A stretch of 64,000 nucleotides of DNA, taken from NCBI RefSeq assembly GCF_030316825.1, contig NZ_JASZYU010000002.1:1-64000 (forward strand), in the 5' to 3' direction. The notes under the pieces were generated by a model. It saw only the letters and a program-made list of their open reading frames with translations, was not told the origin of the DNA and searched no databases. Below are positions 41,312-49,752 of this stretch, in pieces (position 1 is the first letter of the stretch; each line of letters opens with the position of its first letter). The position numbers and the translations under genes are program-made. The DNA is from Variovorax fucosicus. GTDB taxonomy: Bacteria; Pseudomonadota; Gammaproteobacteria; Burkholderiales; Burkholderiaceae_C.

Positions 41312-42274
41312 TCATTGCGAACTCTCGTTCTGTCGGATAGGACTGATGCCGTTGTAGGGATCCGCAGATGCCTCACAGTCTCGCCACGCTCGGCGCGAGC
41401 GAATCGGTGATGCGCTAGCTGCGGGCGCACTCGACGCGGGCTGATAGCTATGGGGCACTATCAGGACATCACTGGTGCTGTCACGCAGCACGCCCTGGGC
41501 AACGCTTTCGAAGAGGAGGTCCACTGCTGCCGATGAAGGGTGCTTCCCGACAACGATGAGCTCTGCCCCGCTGCGCTGCTGCTGCACAGCCACCTGCCTC
41601 GCCGGGTTTCCGTATCGGATGGCAGACAGCACGCGATTGCGGCGCGCATCGTAGGAATCTGTCAGCCAGAACATGCGGTCCTGTGCATACCGTCGGCACT
41701 CCTCGCGGTACGCCCTGATGGCCTGCTCGGAAACCTCTGCATAGCGAAGCTTGCCCTCGTTGGCCGTGCTGACGGCATGGAACAGCTCGACCTGTGCATC
41801 CTTGTTGAGCGCGAACGCAAGCTCCACCAGGCTGCGCGACGCTTCCGAGAAGTCGATGGCCACGACCAGGCTGCGATAGGGGCCTTCGGCCGGGTTACGC
41901 ACGACAAGAATGGGGCGCTGGCACCTGCGGAGCATGCGTTCCACGGGCTGGCCCGAAAAGAATGATCGAATTCCTCGCACCGGCGCAGTGCCCCAGACCA
42001 GGAGGTCAGCGCACCGCGCCTCGGGCAGGACGTCTTCGAGCGTGAAAGCGATTCGGCTCGCTGAACGCACGGGGATGTCATGGCGCTCACTGAGCTGCAT
42101 GGCATGCAGCGCCAGGCGGCGCGCCGCATCGGGCGGCGGCGGTTCGCCAGGATAGGCGAGGTAGAGGAGCTTGAGCGTTGCGCCGTGTTCCACGGCGAGG
42201 AGGGCTGCGCGAGACAGCGCGTTGTCGCCCTGTGCGGAGAAATCGGTGACGGCAAGGATGGCGTGTGGGGTCAT
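41312..42274 (-). CDS. Tandem-domain universal stress protein
   Basis: A 320-residue protein with two Usp domains. The first starts ILAVTDFSAQGDNALSRAA (about 5-23) and ends RPILVVRNPA near 131; the second starts SLVVAIDFSEASRSLV near 139 and ends with the ATP-binding-type pattern VVGKHPSSAAVDLLFESVAQGVLRDSTSDVLIVP near 238. Usp proteins help survival in stress, often oxidative, oxygen-related or starvation stress, in the cytoplasm. The start at 42274 (MTPHAILAVTDFSAQ) is chosen over 42328. The C-terminal about 40 residues are unstructured. It precedes Rnk only in genomic order and is not clearly co-transcribed. Confidence 0.88.
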   Translation of the reverse strand: MTPHAILAVTDFSAQGDNALSRAALLAVEHGATLKLLYLAYPGEPPPPDAARRLALHAMQLSERHDIPVRSASRIAFTLEDVLPEARCADLLVWGTAPVRGIRSFFSGQPVERMLRRCQRPILVVRNPAEGPYRSLVVAIDFSEASRSLVELAFALNKDAQVELFHAVSTANEGKLRYAEVSEQAIRAYREECRRYAQDRMFWLTDSYDARRNRVLSAIRYGNPARQVAVQQQRSGAELIVVGKHPSSAAVDLLFESVAQGVLRDSTSDVLIVPHSYQPASSAPAASASPIRSRRAWRDCEASADPYNGISPIRQNESSQ

Positions 42275-42405
42275 GGCAGAACTGCTTTCGGAATGGCTTG
42301 CGCCTGCTTCCGGCGCCGGGAGAGGCAATCGGGAGCAGCGCGATGAAGAGAAGGATCGGGTGCGAAGCGTTGGGCCGCGCCCAACTGCTCGGGGCGATGG
42401 CCCCG

Positions 42406-42807
42406 CTACGTCTGGTAGTCGCCCGTGGCCTCGGGCTGAAAGAGGATGGCGGCGACTTCAGCGGCGCACTCATCGCCACTGGGCGTGCTCCACTTCGCGA
42501 CGTCCCCCACTTTCAGACCCAGCAGGCTGTTGCCAACCGGCGAGAGCACTGAAATGAAGCCAGCCGCGGGTTCCGCGTCGCCCGGATAGCAAACCGTCAG
42601 CGTTTGGCGGCGGGCGGTGTGCACGTCGACCAACTCGACCCGCGAGTACATCGTCACGACGTCGGAAGGCACCGCGCGCGAACTCGTCACTTCTGCGCTT
42701 GCCAGCAGGTCGGCCAGGCTTGGCGAAAGCGGGTGTCCGGGCAACTTGCTCAAACGGGAGAAATCAAGATCGGTGAGCATGCGCTCGCCGTGAATCGTTG
42801 CATGCAT
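42406..42807 (-). CDS. Rnk-like nucleoside diphosphate kinase regulator (GreA/GreB C-terminal fold)
   Basis: A 133-residue protein of the Rnk/GreA-C-terminal family. Recognisable are the N-terminal helical DFSRLSKL region, the beta-rich core SDVVTMYSRVELVDVHTARRQTLTVCYPGD, and the C-terminal FISVLSPVGNSLLGLKVGDV. Rnk binds RNA polymerase near the secondary channel and modulates ppGpp-related and nucleotide metabolism. GGAG lies about 8 bases before the ATG. The end is extended (FQPEATGDYQT). It is 131 bases downstream (on the minus strand, genomically upstream) of the Usp gene and probably has its own promoter. Confidence 0.85.
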   Translation of the reverse strand: MHATIHGERMLTDLDFSRLSKLPGHPLSPSLADLLASAEVTSSRAVPSDVVTMYSRVELVDVHTARRQTLTVCYPGDAEPAAGFISVLSPVGNSLLGLKVGDVAKWSTPSGDECAAEVAAILFQPEATGDYQT

Positions 42808-42924
42808 TGACGCACTCCATCGAATGCGAGCGTCGTCCGGGTGGGACGGCGGCCGCTACCGCGCTAGGTTTTATGCCCGGCGGTGGATGGTTGCGCTGAA
42901 AGGGGAGAGAGCGGACCGCCGGGC

Positions 42925-43041
42925 TTAGGAATGTGCTGGCGTCAGCTGACGACGCGCCTGCTTCGCGACCGCAAGCGCGCAGGCCGCTGCAAGAAGCAGG
43001 GCGGCCAGTGCAGCGTGGGTGGAAACAAGGGCGATGGTCAT
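42925..43041 (-). CDS. Possible 38-residue single-pass membrane protein
   Basis: Residues are MTIALVSTHAALAALLLAAA followed by CALAVAKQARRQLTPAHS, a plausible one-helix membrane peptide with a basic tail. No Shine-Dalgarno sequence is seen on its strand before the ATG (the AGGAG nearby is on the other strand), so it may not be expressed. No family is recognised. Confidence 0.3.
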   Translation of the reverse strand: MTIALVSTHAALAALLLAAACALAVAKQARRQLTPAHS

Positions 43042-43094
43042 GCAAGGAGTCTAGGCCGTAGTGGGCCGCAGTGGTAGTTGCGCCAGCAATGGCC

Positions 43095-44000
43095 TCACGC
43101 TTCTTGCCAGATTGAAGCTGTCATCGAGGCGGCCACGAATCGGCGCTCGCGCATCCACTTCGTCATGACCCACTTCTCGCCCCGGGTCACGGGCGCGCTG
43201 GCGTGCAGGGACCGCGTATCGACGCGGCCGTTGTCATCGCAGTACTCGAAGTAGCAGGCATTGCCGCGAATCGGCGAAACCGCCAGGCCAAGTCGCGGAA
43301 AGACCGTTTGGCCGCCGTCCGGCACATCGTTGAGATAGGTAACCAGGGTGCTCACGCGCTGACCGCTTCGTGCGATGGATTCCCGGTTGGCGGCATTGGT
43401 GGGCGCCAGGTAGTCGTAGTGAGGCTCGCTGCCTGCGCCGGTTGGGTAGTACAGCACCTGCAGCCCTTCGCCGTTTTCCAACGGAAGGTTCATCAGCATC
43501 GAAAGGCGTCGATCGAGACGGGTGACCAGATCGTTCTCCCCCAAACAGAAAAACATGCCCCAGCTCGCGCGCTTGTCGCTCACCACGTCGTGGCCGCTCA
43601 CCGGATCGACCAGCGTGGAAGGCTTCAGGCGCGGCCGAGCCATTTCAATGAGGGTCTTGCATTCTTCGGCGTCCACGACGTTGCCAAGCGCGGCAAAGAC
43701 CGGGTCTTCGCCGCGCGAGTGCACGACGATCTCACGGTCGCACGCCAGGATTCGCGTGCCCGGCGCGAGTCGCGCTACGGGCGTGGATGGGGCCTCGTCC
43801 GGCAGTTCGATGGAATCGGCCGGCATCGCTCTGCCACGCTGCCGCGCATCGAGGTAGGCCGCGACGATGGCCTGCGCAGTCCGCTCGGCCATGCCCTTTC
43901 CCCGCATCGTGGCCACAAGCGCGTGCGGCGCTTGGCCTGCATCGAGGTTGTGCGTGAGCCATCGGCCCAGATCGGGCGAGAAGCGGACGACGGTGCTCAT
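43095..44000 (-). CDS. Prolyl 4-hydroxylase-like Fe(II)/2-oxoglutarate oxygenase
   Basis: A 301-residue protein with an N-terminal about 95-residue helical region (RAMPADSIELPDEAPS) followed by the oxygenase fold. The metal facial triad is H-x-D in PHYDYLAP (near 191-193) and the distal His in SLHASAPVTRGEKWVMTKW (near 264), with the 2-oxoglutarate-binding basic residue in the latter stretch. Such bacterial enzymes hydroxylate prolines or other residues in proteins. AAGGG precedes the ATG. It is immediately upstream (on its strand) of the two lipoproteins only by gene order; no common promoter is shown. Confidence 0.85.
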   Translation of the reverse strand: MSTVVRFSPDLGRWLTHNLDAGQAPHALVATMRGKGMAERTAQAIVAAYLDARQRGRAMPADSIELPDEAPSTPVARLAPGTRILACDREIVVHSRGEDPVFAALGNVVDAEECKTLIEMARPRLKPSTLVDPVSGHDVVSDKRASWGMFFCLGENDLVTRLDRRLSMLMNLPLENGEGLQVLYYPTGAGSEPHYDYLAPTNAANRESIARSGQRVSTLVTYLNDVPDGGQTVFPRLGLAVSPIRGNACYFEYCDDNGRVDTRSLHASAPVTRGEKWVMTKWMRERRFVAASMTASIWQEA

Positions 44001-44033
44001 TGGTGCACCCTTGGCGCTGCGCTCATACGCGAG

Positions 44034-44705
44034 TCAAACCGGACCCATCTGGGCAGCCCAGCCCTTGTCGCCGAGCGTGAAGCCCTGGCGCAGTTGCAGT
44101 TGGCCACCCGCGCCATTCATGATGCGCGCGATCATCGGGAACACGCGCTGCGCGTCGTCGTTCTGCATCCACGGCGCCGGGTCGATCTGGTAGGTGTAGC
44201 TCACCACCGCCAGCGGGTGGCGCGCGTCGGATGCGTCGACCTTGACCTCAACGATCTTCTCGCGCTTGAGATGCGCCACGCAGAAGTCGTTCGCGTGTTC
44301 GGTGCCGTGGGCCGCGTACGGATGCGGCTTGTAGAACTTGCGACCGGCCTCTGTCAGCTCGAATCGCTTGACCGCGCCGTCCGGGTTCTCGCTGCTCTTC
44401 GGTGCGGTGACGATGGTGCTGTGCAGCAGGCCCAACTGTTCCATCACCGGAAACTGGATCGCATGGCGCGCGCCGGAACCGGCCTCGGCTTCGGTCAGGT
44501 CGATCGGCCAGTCGAACATGGCAAGGCAGATGTCGCCACGCTGGGCCAGGTAGTCGTCCAGCGGGGCTGCGAGATTCTCGGCGGTGGGTGCATTGGCATC
44601 GTGGCTGGTGCTGCACGCGGCCAGCACGCAGACCATGGCGATGCCCGTCAGGGTCTTGATCGAAGCCAGCGCGCGGCGGCTCGGGCGGATGAAGCGGAGA
44701 TTCAT
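44034..44705 (-). CDS. Putative lipoprotein of unknown function (paralogue of the next gene)
   Basis: A 223-residue predicted lipoprotein: signal with hydrophobic core ASIKTLTGIAMVCVLAAC, lipobox near residue 31. Mature features are DDYLAQRGDICLAMFDWPID, HAIQFPVMEQLGLLHSTIV, KRFELTEAGRKFYKPHP and ANDFCVAHLKREKIVEVK. No known family was recognised. It shares about the same pattern (YLAQRG-x-x-CLA...WPI, ELTEAGRKFY/ALTDAGRKYY, FC-x-A-L) with the neighbouring gene, so the two arose by tandem duplication. The exposed side is not known. Confidence 0.7.
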   Translation of the reverse strand: MNLRFIRPSRRALASIKTLTGIAMVCVLAACSTSHDANAPTAENLAAPLDDYLAQRGDICLAMFDWPIDLTEAEAGSGARHAIQFPVMEQLGLLHSTIVTAPKSSENPDGAVKRFELTEAGRKFYKPHPYAAHGTEHANDFCVAHLKREKIVEVKVDASDARHPLAVVSYTYQIDPAPWMQNDDAQRVFPMIARIMNGAGGQLQLRQGFTLGDKGWAAQMGPV

Positions 44706-44753
44706 GGGGTCTCTGGTTGATTGCGGGGCAATGGGCTGCGCGATGTCGCGGAC

Positions 44754-45398
44754 TCAGTGCGCATCGAGCTCGTCCGCGACCCAGCCGTGCCGTGTCAGGT
44801 GAACGCCAAGGCGCACCTGCATCGTTCCTTCGCGCTGGATGGCGCGCGCCAACAACGGGAAGGCATGCAGCACTTCGGGCGTACCTGCCCAGGATTCGGG
44901 TGCGATGCGGTAGGTGAAGAGCAGCGAGGTCGCGGTGCGGCCATCGCGTGTTTGTGGCGGGTCCCAGCCGATCAGGTGATCCAGGCTCAGGGTGGCCGCA
45001 CAGAAGTCGGCCGGGTGCGTGACCGTCTGCGTCGTGGTGCGCATCACCACGGGCACCTGCAGGTAGTACTTGCGCCCCGCATCGGTCAGCGCGTATTCAC
45101 GGGCCGGCACGGTGACTGCGGCGTTGTTGGCGGCGACGACGACATCCTTGCCGCTCACCAGGCCCAGCTTCTCGAGCACCGGCATCTGCTGCGCATCGGC
45201 CTCGTGCGAGCCGACCACCACCGTGATCGGCCATTCGTATTTGGCCAGGCACACATGCCCGCGCTGCGCGAGGTAGTCGTTCGTCGTTGCCGTGAAGTTG
45301 TCGCGGTTCGGGAAGCGTGCTTCTTCGTTGTCGCAACCCGCCAGCGCCAGCGAGGCCAGCAGCACCAGCACAAGTACCGGGGTTCTGTTTGTCGTCAC
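44754..45398 (-). CDS. Putative lipoprotein of unknown function (paralogue of the previous gene)
   Basis: A 214-residue predicted lipoprotein: VLVLVLLASLALAGC gives a lipobox near residue 21. Shared motifs with the paralogue are NDYLAQRGHVCLAKYEWPI, QQMPVLEKLGL, YALTDAGRKYYLQ and PADFCAATL. The start is GTG at 45398, whose GTGA overlaps the MauG-like stop by four bases; ATG 45407 is an alternative. Coupling to the dihaem gene suggests that they work in the same periplasmic process. No function can be assigned. Confidence 0.68.
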   Translation of the reverse strand: MTTNRTPVLVLVLLASLALAGCDNEEARFPNRDNFTATTNDYLAQRGHVCLAKYEWPITVVVGSHEADAQQMPVLEKLGLVSGKDVVVAANNAAVTVPAREYALTDAGRKYYLQVPVVMRTTTQTVTHPADFCAATLSLDHLIGWDPPQTRDGRTATSLLFTYRIAPESWAGTPEVLHAFPLLARAIQREGTMQVRLGVHLTRHGWVADELDAH

Positions 45399-46807
45399 TT
45401 CACACATCTGCCGGTGGTCGGTGCGGCGGAGGAAGGCTGGTAGCCGTCACTCAGCGTGCCCAGAAAGCAGACCAGGTCGGCGATCTGCTGCGGCGTCATG
45501 ACGGGTGCGGAGCCGGGCTGACGTGGCCGCGTGCCGCTGGCGAGCGTCTTGTCGCCGCCCTCGCCGGTACCCATCGGCACCTCCTCGTCGATGCTGCCTT
45601 GCTGCGAGGTCGGCAGGTCGTTGTACTTGCTGACCGTGGCGCCCGGCACGTGGGTGGGCTGCAGCGCCCAGCTCGGGTTGGCCTGCGGCGTGCCGGTGCC
45701 GTCGCTGCTGCTGTTGCCATTGGCGGGATACCAGTACTCCGGATTGGTATCCCGCGTGTTGTAGAAGTTGACGACCTGGTCCAGCGAGTGGAGCACGCCG
45801 TTGTGGAAGAAGGCCCCCCGCGTCGCCACGTTGCGCAACCCGGGAACCTTGAACATGCCGCAGTACGGATTGGCCGTGTCCGGCGTGGCGGGCATGTGGT
45901 CGGTGCGATACGGGCCGCACAGTCCCATGTCGAAGTATTTCGGGTCGTTGTTGGCCGGAATCGGATCCGGGTTGTTCGGGATCGACCTGTCATTGCGTGG
46001 CGCACCCAGAGCCTGGTAGGTGAAGTCCGTCATCAGGCCGCTGTTGCCGTTGAAGTTGGCGCCCGTGTAGTGGCAGCCCGAGCAGTTGGAAACGCCGGTG
46101 CTGTGAAACACAACCTCGCCGCGCTGTTCGGCCGGCGTCAGCGTTCCACCGACCTTGTTGAAGACATGGAGGTCGTACTTGCTGCTGTACGGATGAAAGC
46201 TCAGGTCTTCCGTCTCCAGCGCCTGGATCGCGGTGCCAAGGGCCTCGAAGGCGGCGTCGGTGTTGTTGAACACATCGGCACCGAAGGCCTGTTTGAACAA
46301 GCCGGCATAGGTGCCGTTCCGGACCGCCTTCACGACCGCGTCCTTGGAGGCGTTGTTCATCTCGAGCGGGTTGAGCAGCGGCATTCCGGCCTGTGTCGCC
46401 AGCGTCGTCGCGCGGCCATCCCACATGAAGCCGCCGCCCGGCGAGTTGGAGGTCACGCCGTCGGGGTTCGGAGCATCGTCGCTGTAGGCGGGTGTCGATT
46501 CCCTGTAGCGCAGGGAGGGCACGGCGCGCACGCCGGTCTGCGTGATATCGGAACCCAACTGGACCGAGACGCTGTTCGGCGGACCGTAGGCGTACTGCGG
46601 GTCGTGGCAGCTCGCGCACGACATGTTCCTGCCACCCGACAGGTTCTGGTCGAAGAAGGCCAACTGCCCGACCTGGGCTCCCAGGCTCAGCGGCGGCTTG
46701 CGTGGGCCGGCGCTGCCGGTGGAGCTGTTCTCCATCATTGCCGTGCTCTTGCCCTCGCAAGCCGCCAAGGCCAATAGCGCCACGCCGAGTGGCAGCAACC
46801 TGTGCAT
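45395..46807 (-). CDS. MauG/cytochrome-c-peroxidase-like dihaem lipoprotein
   Basis: A 470-residue exported protein. The signal MHRLLPLGVALLALAAC contains a lipobox. Two haem-c attachment sites are CASCHDPQ near 64 and CSGCHYTG near 241, as in the di-haem CcpA/MauG family. Later motifs KVPGLRNVATRGAFFHNG near 321 and EEVPMGTGEGGDKTL are the usual region around the distal haem and its axial ligand. The enzymes reduce peroxide or oxidise proteins in the periplasm. The 3' end overlaps the second lipoprotein gene by four bases. The phosphoesterase gene lies 35 bases upstream on its strand in the same direction, so one operon is probable. Confidence 0.86.
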   Translation of the reverse strand: MHRLLPLGVALLALAACEGKSTAMMENSSTGSAGPRKPPLSLGAQVGQLAFFDQNLSGGRNMSCASCHDPQYAYGPPNSVSVQLGSDITQTGVRAVPSLRYRESTPAYSDDAPNPDGVTSNSPGGGFMWDGRATTLATQAGMPLLNPLEMNNASKDAVVKAVRNGTYAGLFKQAFGADVFNNTDAAFEALGTAIQALETEDLSFHPYSSKYDLHVFNKVGGTLTPAEQRGEVVFHSTGVSNCSGCHYTGANFNGNSGLMTDFTYQALGAPRNDRSIPNNPDPIPANNDPKYFDMGLCGPYRTDHMPATPDTANPYCGMFKVPGLRNVATRGAFFHNGVLHSLDQVVNFYNTRDTNPEYWYPANGNSSSDGTGTPQANPSWALQPTHVPGATVSKYNDLPTSQQGSIDEEVPMGTGEGGDKTLASGTRPRQPGSAPVMTPQQIADLVCFLGTLSDGYQPSSAAPTTGRCVK

Positions 46808-46842
46808 TGCCAGATTCCCGGCTTTGCTCGTCGGTCCTCGGC

Positions 46843-49296
46843 TTACCTGGTCGCCCAGACGTTGGTCTGGCTCGCGTCGGGACCCACTTGCGGGGTGATC
46901 TGGCCCTCGAGCTTGCCCGTGAGGGTGTCGACCTGGCCGACGATGTCGGCTGGGTACAGCTTCTGCGTGTAGTTGCCCGGGATCACATAGGCGTGGTTGA
47001 TCGGCCGCACCGAGTCGAAATGCGTGTCCGCGCTGCCTGCGAATTCCGGCAGAGCCGTGATGTTGGCCGTGATGAATGCTTCCGTGTATTTGGCGCGGTT
47101 CAGGTACGACGCATCAACGGCCGGGTCGGCGATCTGGAACATGTCTTGCAGCGTACGCACGAACGAGAAGTGGCTGTAGGCGTCGCTGTCTGCAACCTTC
47201 TTCTTCGCCGTGCCCACGTCCTGCTGGTTGGAGATGATGCCGAAGATCGAATTGCCGTGACCGAAGTTGCCCGCGGCGTAGTTGCTCGGCGCAGTGGTGG
47301 CCGTCGCCTTGCCGCTCGCGTCCACGGTCACCGGTGCGGCGCCGGAATTCTTGCCACCCGCGTTCCAGCCGCAGCAGGAGCCGTTGCTGCCGCCTTCGCC
47401 TTCGTCGTACATCACGACGATCGCGACGCGCTTTTGCGGATTCTTCCAAAGCGCCGAGTTCTGGATCGCCTTGACCGTCATGCCGAGGTAGATGTCGGCA
47501 CGCATGACGCCGTTGGCCTGGCCGTTGTTGTTGCTGACGCAGCTCGTGTCGCTGCCGACGCCATGCATGTCGTCGCACTGGTCCGGAACGATGAAGTTGA
47601 TGTTGCCCACATCGCCCGTGGCCAGATCCTTGCTGAACTGATCGTAGATCCAGCCGCTCGGAACCTTGTAGGCCGTGGATTTGAGCCAGTCTGCTTCCTG
47701 GTACTGCGTGCCGAAGATGGTGCGGTTGGTGGCCGCAAACTCGGGCAGGTTGCGTGCGTCCTGGTAGGCGATCGACGGGCCGTGCTTGACCTTGTACAGG
47801 CCGCCCACCACGGCAAAGTTGGCGGTGCCGGTGAGGTTGGGCGTGGAGCCGTCGAGGTTGGTGACGCCGTTCAGACGGCTGCTCGTGTCGTACGTGGCGG
47901 TCACGGCTGCATCTGCAATGCTGTCGGCGCGCACATCCTGGCCGGGGTTCATCGACTCGCTGTAGGTACGGATGGTGCGGCCCGTCTTGGACATCAACGT
48001 GAACAGGTTGTTGCCAGGGATGTTGTGCACGGCGCCGCCGGTCGGGTTGTCGCCGCAGGTTGCACTGGCCGCGCTGTAGCCGGCGCGGGTGGCGCTGGTT
48101 GCCGGGGGAAGCTTGTCCTGGGTGGGCAAGGGCTGGCCGTCGGAGGCCGCGCCGCCAGCGAACGCGACGTCGGTGATTGCGTAGGGGCTGCCGGCGACGG
48201 CACCGCAACCGAACCAGTTGTCGTCGGTGATGCCGAAGTCATCGCCGCCGCCCAGCGCGGTGTAGTTCGGCTCGGACGGATTGCCGGTCGAGTAGTACGT
48301 GGTCAGCTGGTTGTATTTGTTCAGGATGTAGTTGATGTTCACGGCCCGCGAGTTGCCGACGATCACATCGGTCGACTTGTTTTCCTCGACGATGATGAAA
48401 ATGTTGTCGTACGCCGGCACGCCTTCCACATTGAAGGCCGCCTGCTGCGCCTGCGCGAAGGTGATGGGCGCCTGCTTTTGCGTCGGCACGGTGGGGGTGG
48501 CCTTGCTGCCGTCCCTGTTGGTGAGCGTCACGCTCGACAGGCCGACGAGGCGGGGGTCGCCACCCGCGACGGCCAGGTTGTCGGGGAACAGGTCTTTGCG
48601 GTCGAGCTTGGTCGTTGCGTAGGTGTAGCGGTTGGTCAGCTGGTTGTCTTCGAACAGCGCCGCATATTGGGTGGCGCCGGTCAGGGTGTTGACGTCTGCC
48701 AGCGGGTCGGTGAACGCGGCCATACCCAGATTGAAGGCCGGCCCATTGAGGCGCGCGACGAGGTTGGCCTTTTCGGTCGCGTAGCTGCTGCCGTTGGCTT
48801 CCACCAGGCGTTGCGCTTCGCTCGACAGCGGGCTGATGACGATCTTGCCCGCGCCCTGGTCGGCGATCTGGTCGGCCGACGCGCGCAGGATGAGGTGGCT
48901 GGCCACTCCAGCGCCGGTGGCGGTATTGGTCGCGGTGGTGCCGATATCGGCCACCAGCGGCCCGGTGGTGGTGGTCGTCAGCGTGAACTTGCCGCTGGCA
49001 TCGGTGACGGTCGACGTTTCGCCGCTGTCGAGCACGCCGTTGCCGTTGGTGTCGACAAAGACCGTTGCCTTCTGGTAGTAGCCGGCCTTCAGGGTCGGGT
49101 TGCCCGTGGCGCTGCCCGGCACGTAGCCACTGGCGGCCACCACGCCGCTGAGGGTCGTGCTGGTCGAGTTCGCGGGTGGGGTGCTGATCGGGAAGAACCC
49201 GCTGCTCCCGTCGCTTCCGCCTCCACAAGCGGCGAGCACGCAAGCCGCAATTGTCGTCAATGACGTGAGCAAAACTTTCTTTTCGAAAATCATCAT
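46843..49296 (-). CDS. Exported phosphoesterase-family lipoprotein (acid phosphatase/phospholipase C-like)
   Basis: An 817-residue lipoprotein of the phosphoesterase superfamily. The signal LTTIAACVLAACGGGSDG contains a lipobox near residue 23. An immunoglobulin-like or EF-hand-like stretch (VFVDTNGNGVLDSGE near 80) precedes the catalytic domain, which has VPAYDNIFIIVEENKSTD near 292 (family start NI-x-I-x-x-EN), NINFIVPDQCDDMHG near 570 and VAIVVMYDEGEGGSNG near 635. These resemble the metal-coordinating Asp/His/Glu residues of alkaline-phosphatase-fold phosphoesterases. The start MMIFEKKV at 49296 is chosen. It heads a possible operon with the MauG-like gene and lipoproteins. Confidence 0.82.
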   Translation of the reverse strand: MMIFEKKVLLTSLTTIAACVLAACGGGSDGSSGFFPISTPPANSTSTTLSGVVAASGYVPGSATGNPTLKAGYYQKATVFVDTNGNGVLDSGETSTVTDASGKFTLTTTTTGPLVADIGTTATNTATGAGVASHLILRASADQIADQGAGKIVISPLSSEAQRLVEANGSSYATEKANLVARLNGPAFNLGMAAFTDPLADVNTLTGATQYAALFEDNQLTNRYTYATTKLDRKDLFPDNLAVAGGDPRLVGLSSVTLTNRDGSKATPTVPTQKQAPITFAQAQQAAFNVEGVPAYDNIFIIVEENKSTDVIVGNSRAVNINYILNKYNQLTTYYSTGNPSEPNYTALGGGDDFGITDDNWFGCGAVAGSPYAITDVAFAGGAASDGQPLPTQDKLPPATSATRAGYSAASATCGDNPTGGAVHNIPGNNLFTLMSKTGRTIRTYSESMNPGQDVRADSIADAAVTATYDTSSRLNGVTNLDGSTPNLTGTANFAVVGGLYKVKHGPSIAYQDARNLPEFAATNRTIFGTQYQEADWLKSTAYKVPSGWIYDQFSKDLATGDVGNINFIVPDQCDDMHGVGSDTSCVSNNNGQANGVMRADIYLGMTVKAIQNSALWKNPQKRVAIVVMYDEGEGGSNGSCCGWNAGGKNSGAAPVTVDASGKATATTAPSNYAAGNFGHGNSIFGIISNQQDVGTAKKKVADSDAYSHFSFVRTLQDMFQIADPAVDASYLNRAKYTEAFITANITALPEFAGSADTHFDSVRPINHAYVIPGNYTQKLYPADIVGQVDTLTGKLEGQITPQVGPDASQTNVWATR

Positions 49297-49752
49297 ATAT
49301 ATCTCGGGGCAGTTTGTTATGAATGGTTTTGACCGGCCTGCATGGGACATGCTGCGCATCTGCGTTTTGAATTCAAAACGCCACATCGAGGAGAAATGTA
49401 GAAATAGCGGATGACATCTGTGTGTCAAAAGAATGCCTAATTCTTTGCTAATTCATGAAGGCGTCCGTGCCCGTCAATTCTGCGGTAGCGAATTAATCTG
49501 ACCGCAAACTGACCTTTCAATTAGGCGGGAATTAGGGCGCTAATTGATGCCGTATTCAGAGCAGATGGCCGCGCTCTGCCCGAGCGCGTCCTAGGTCTAT
49601 CCGGCCGGACAAACCAGATGGCTAGCGTCCAGCCATCGAATACCGAGACAAGTTCGGCGAGCACCTGCTGATGCGCCGGCTTGATTTTTGCGAGGCGCGC
49701 GGAGTTTTAAAGATCCGGGCGCGTTCCGTCTGTTCGCCCGCGAACCCAAAAC
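49297..49752. other. Intergenic region between phosphoesterase and porin genes
   Basis: About 455 bases with no gene. It includes A+T-rich promoter-like sequence next to the phosphoesterase start and a GTTCGC-CC-GCGAAC inverted repeat at 49732-49745, close to the porin stop, without a T-tract on the transcribed strand. Confidence 0.3.

Noticed and set aside
47114..48208. Arg-rich open frame of 364 codons antiparallel or out of frame to the phosphoesterase
   Set aside because: Same-strand shadow in another frame of the 46843-49296 gene, which has clear phosphoesterase motifs.
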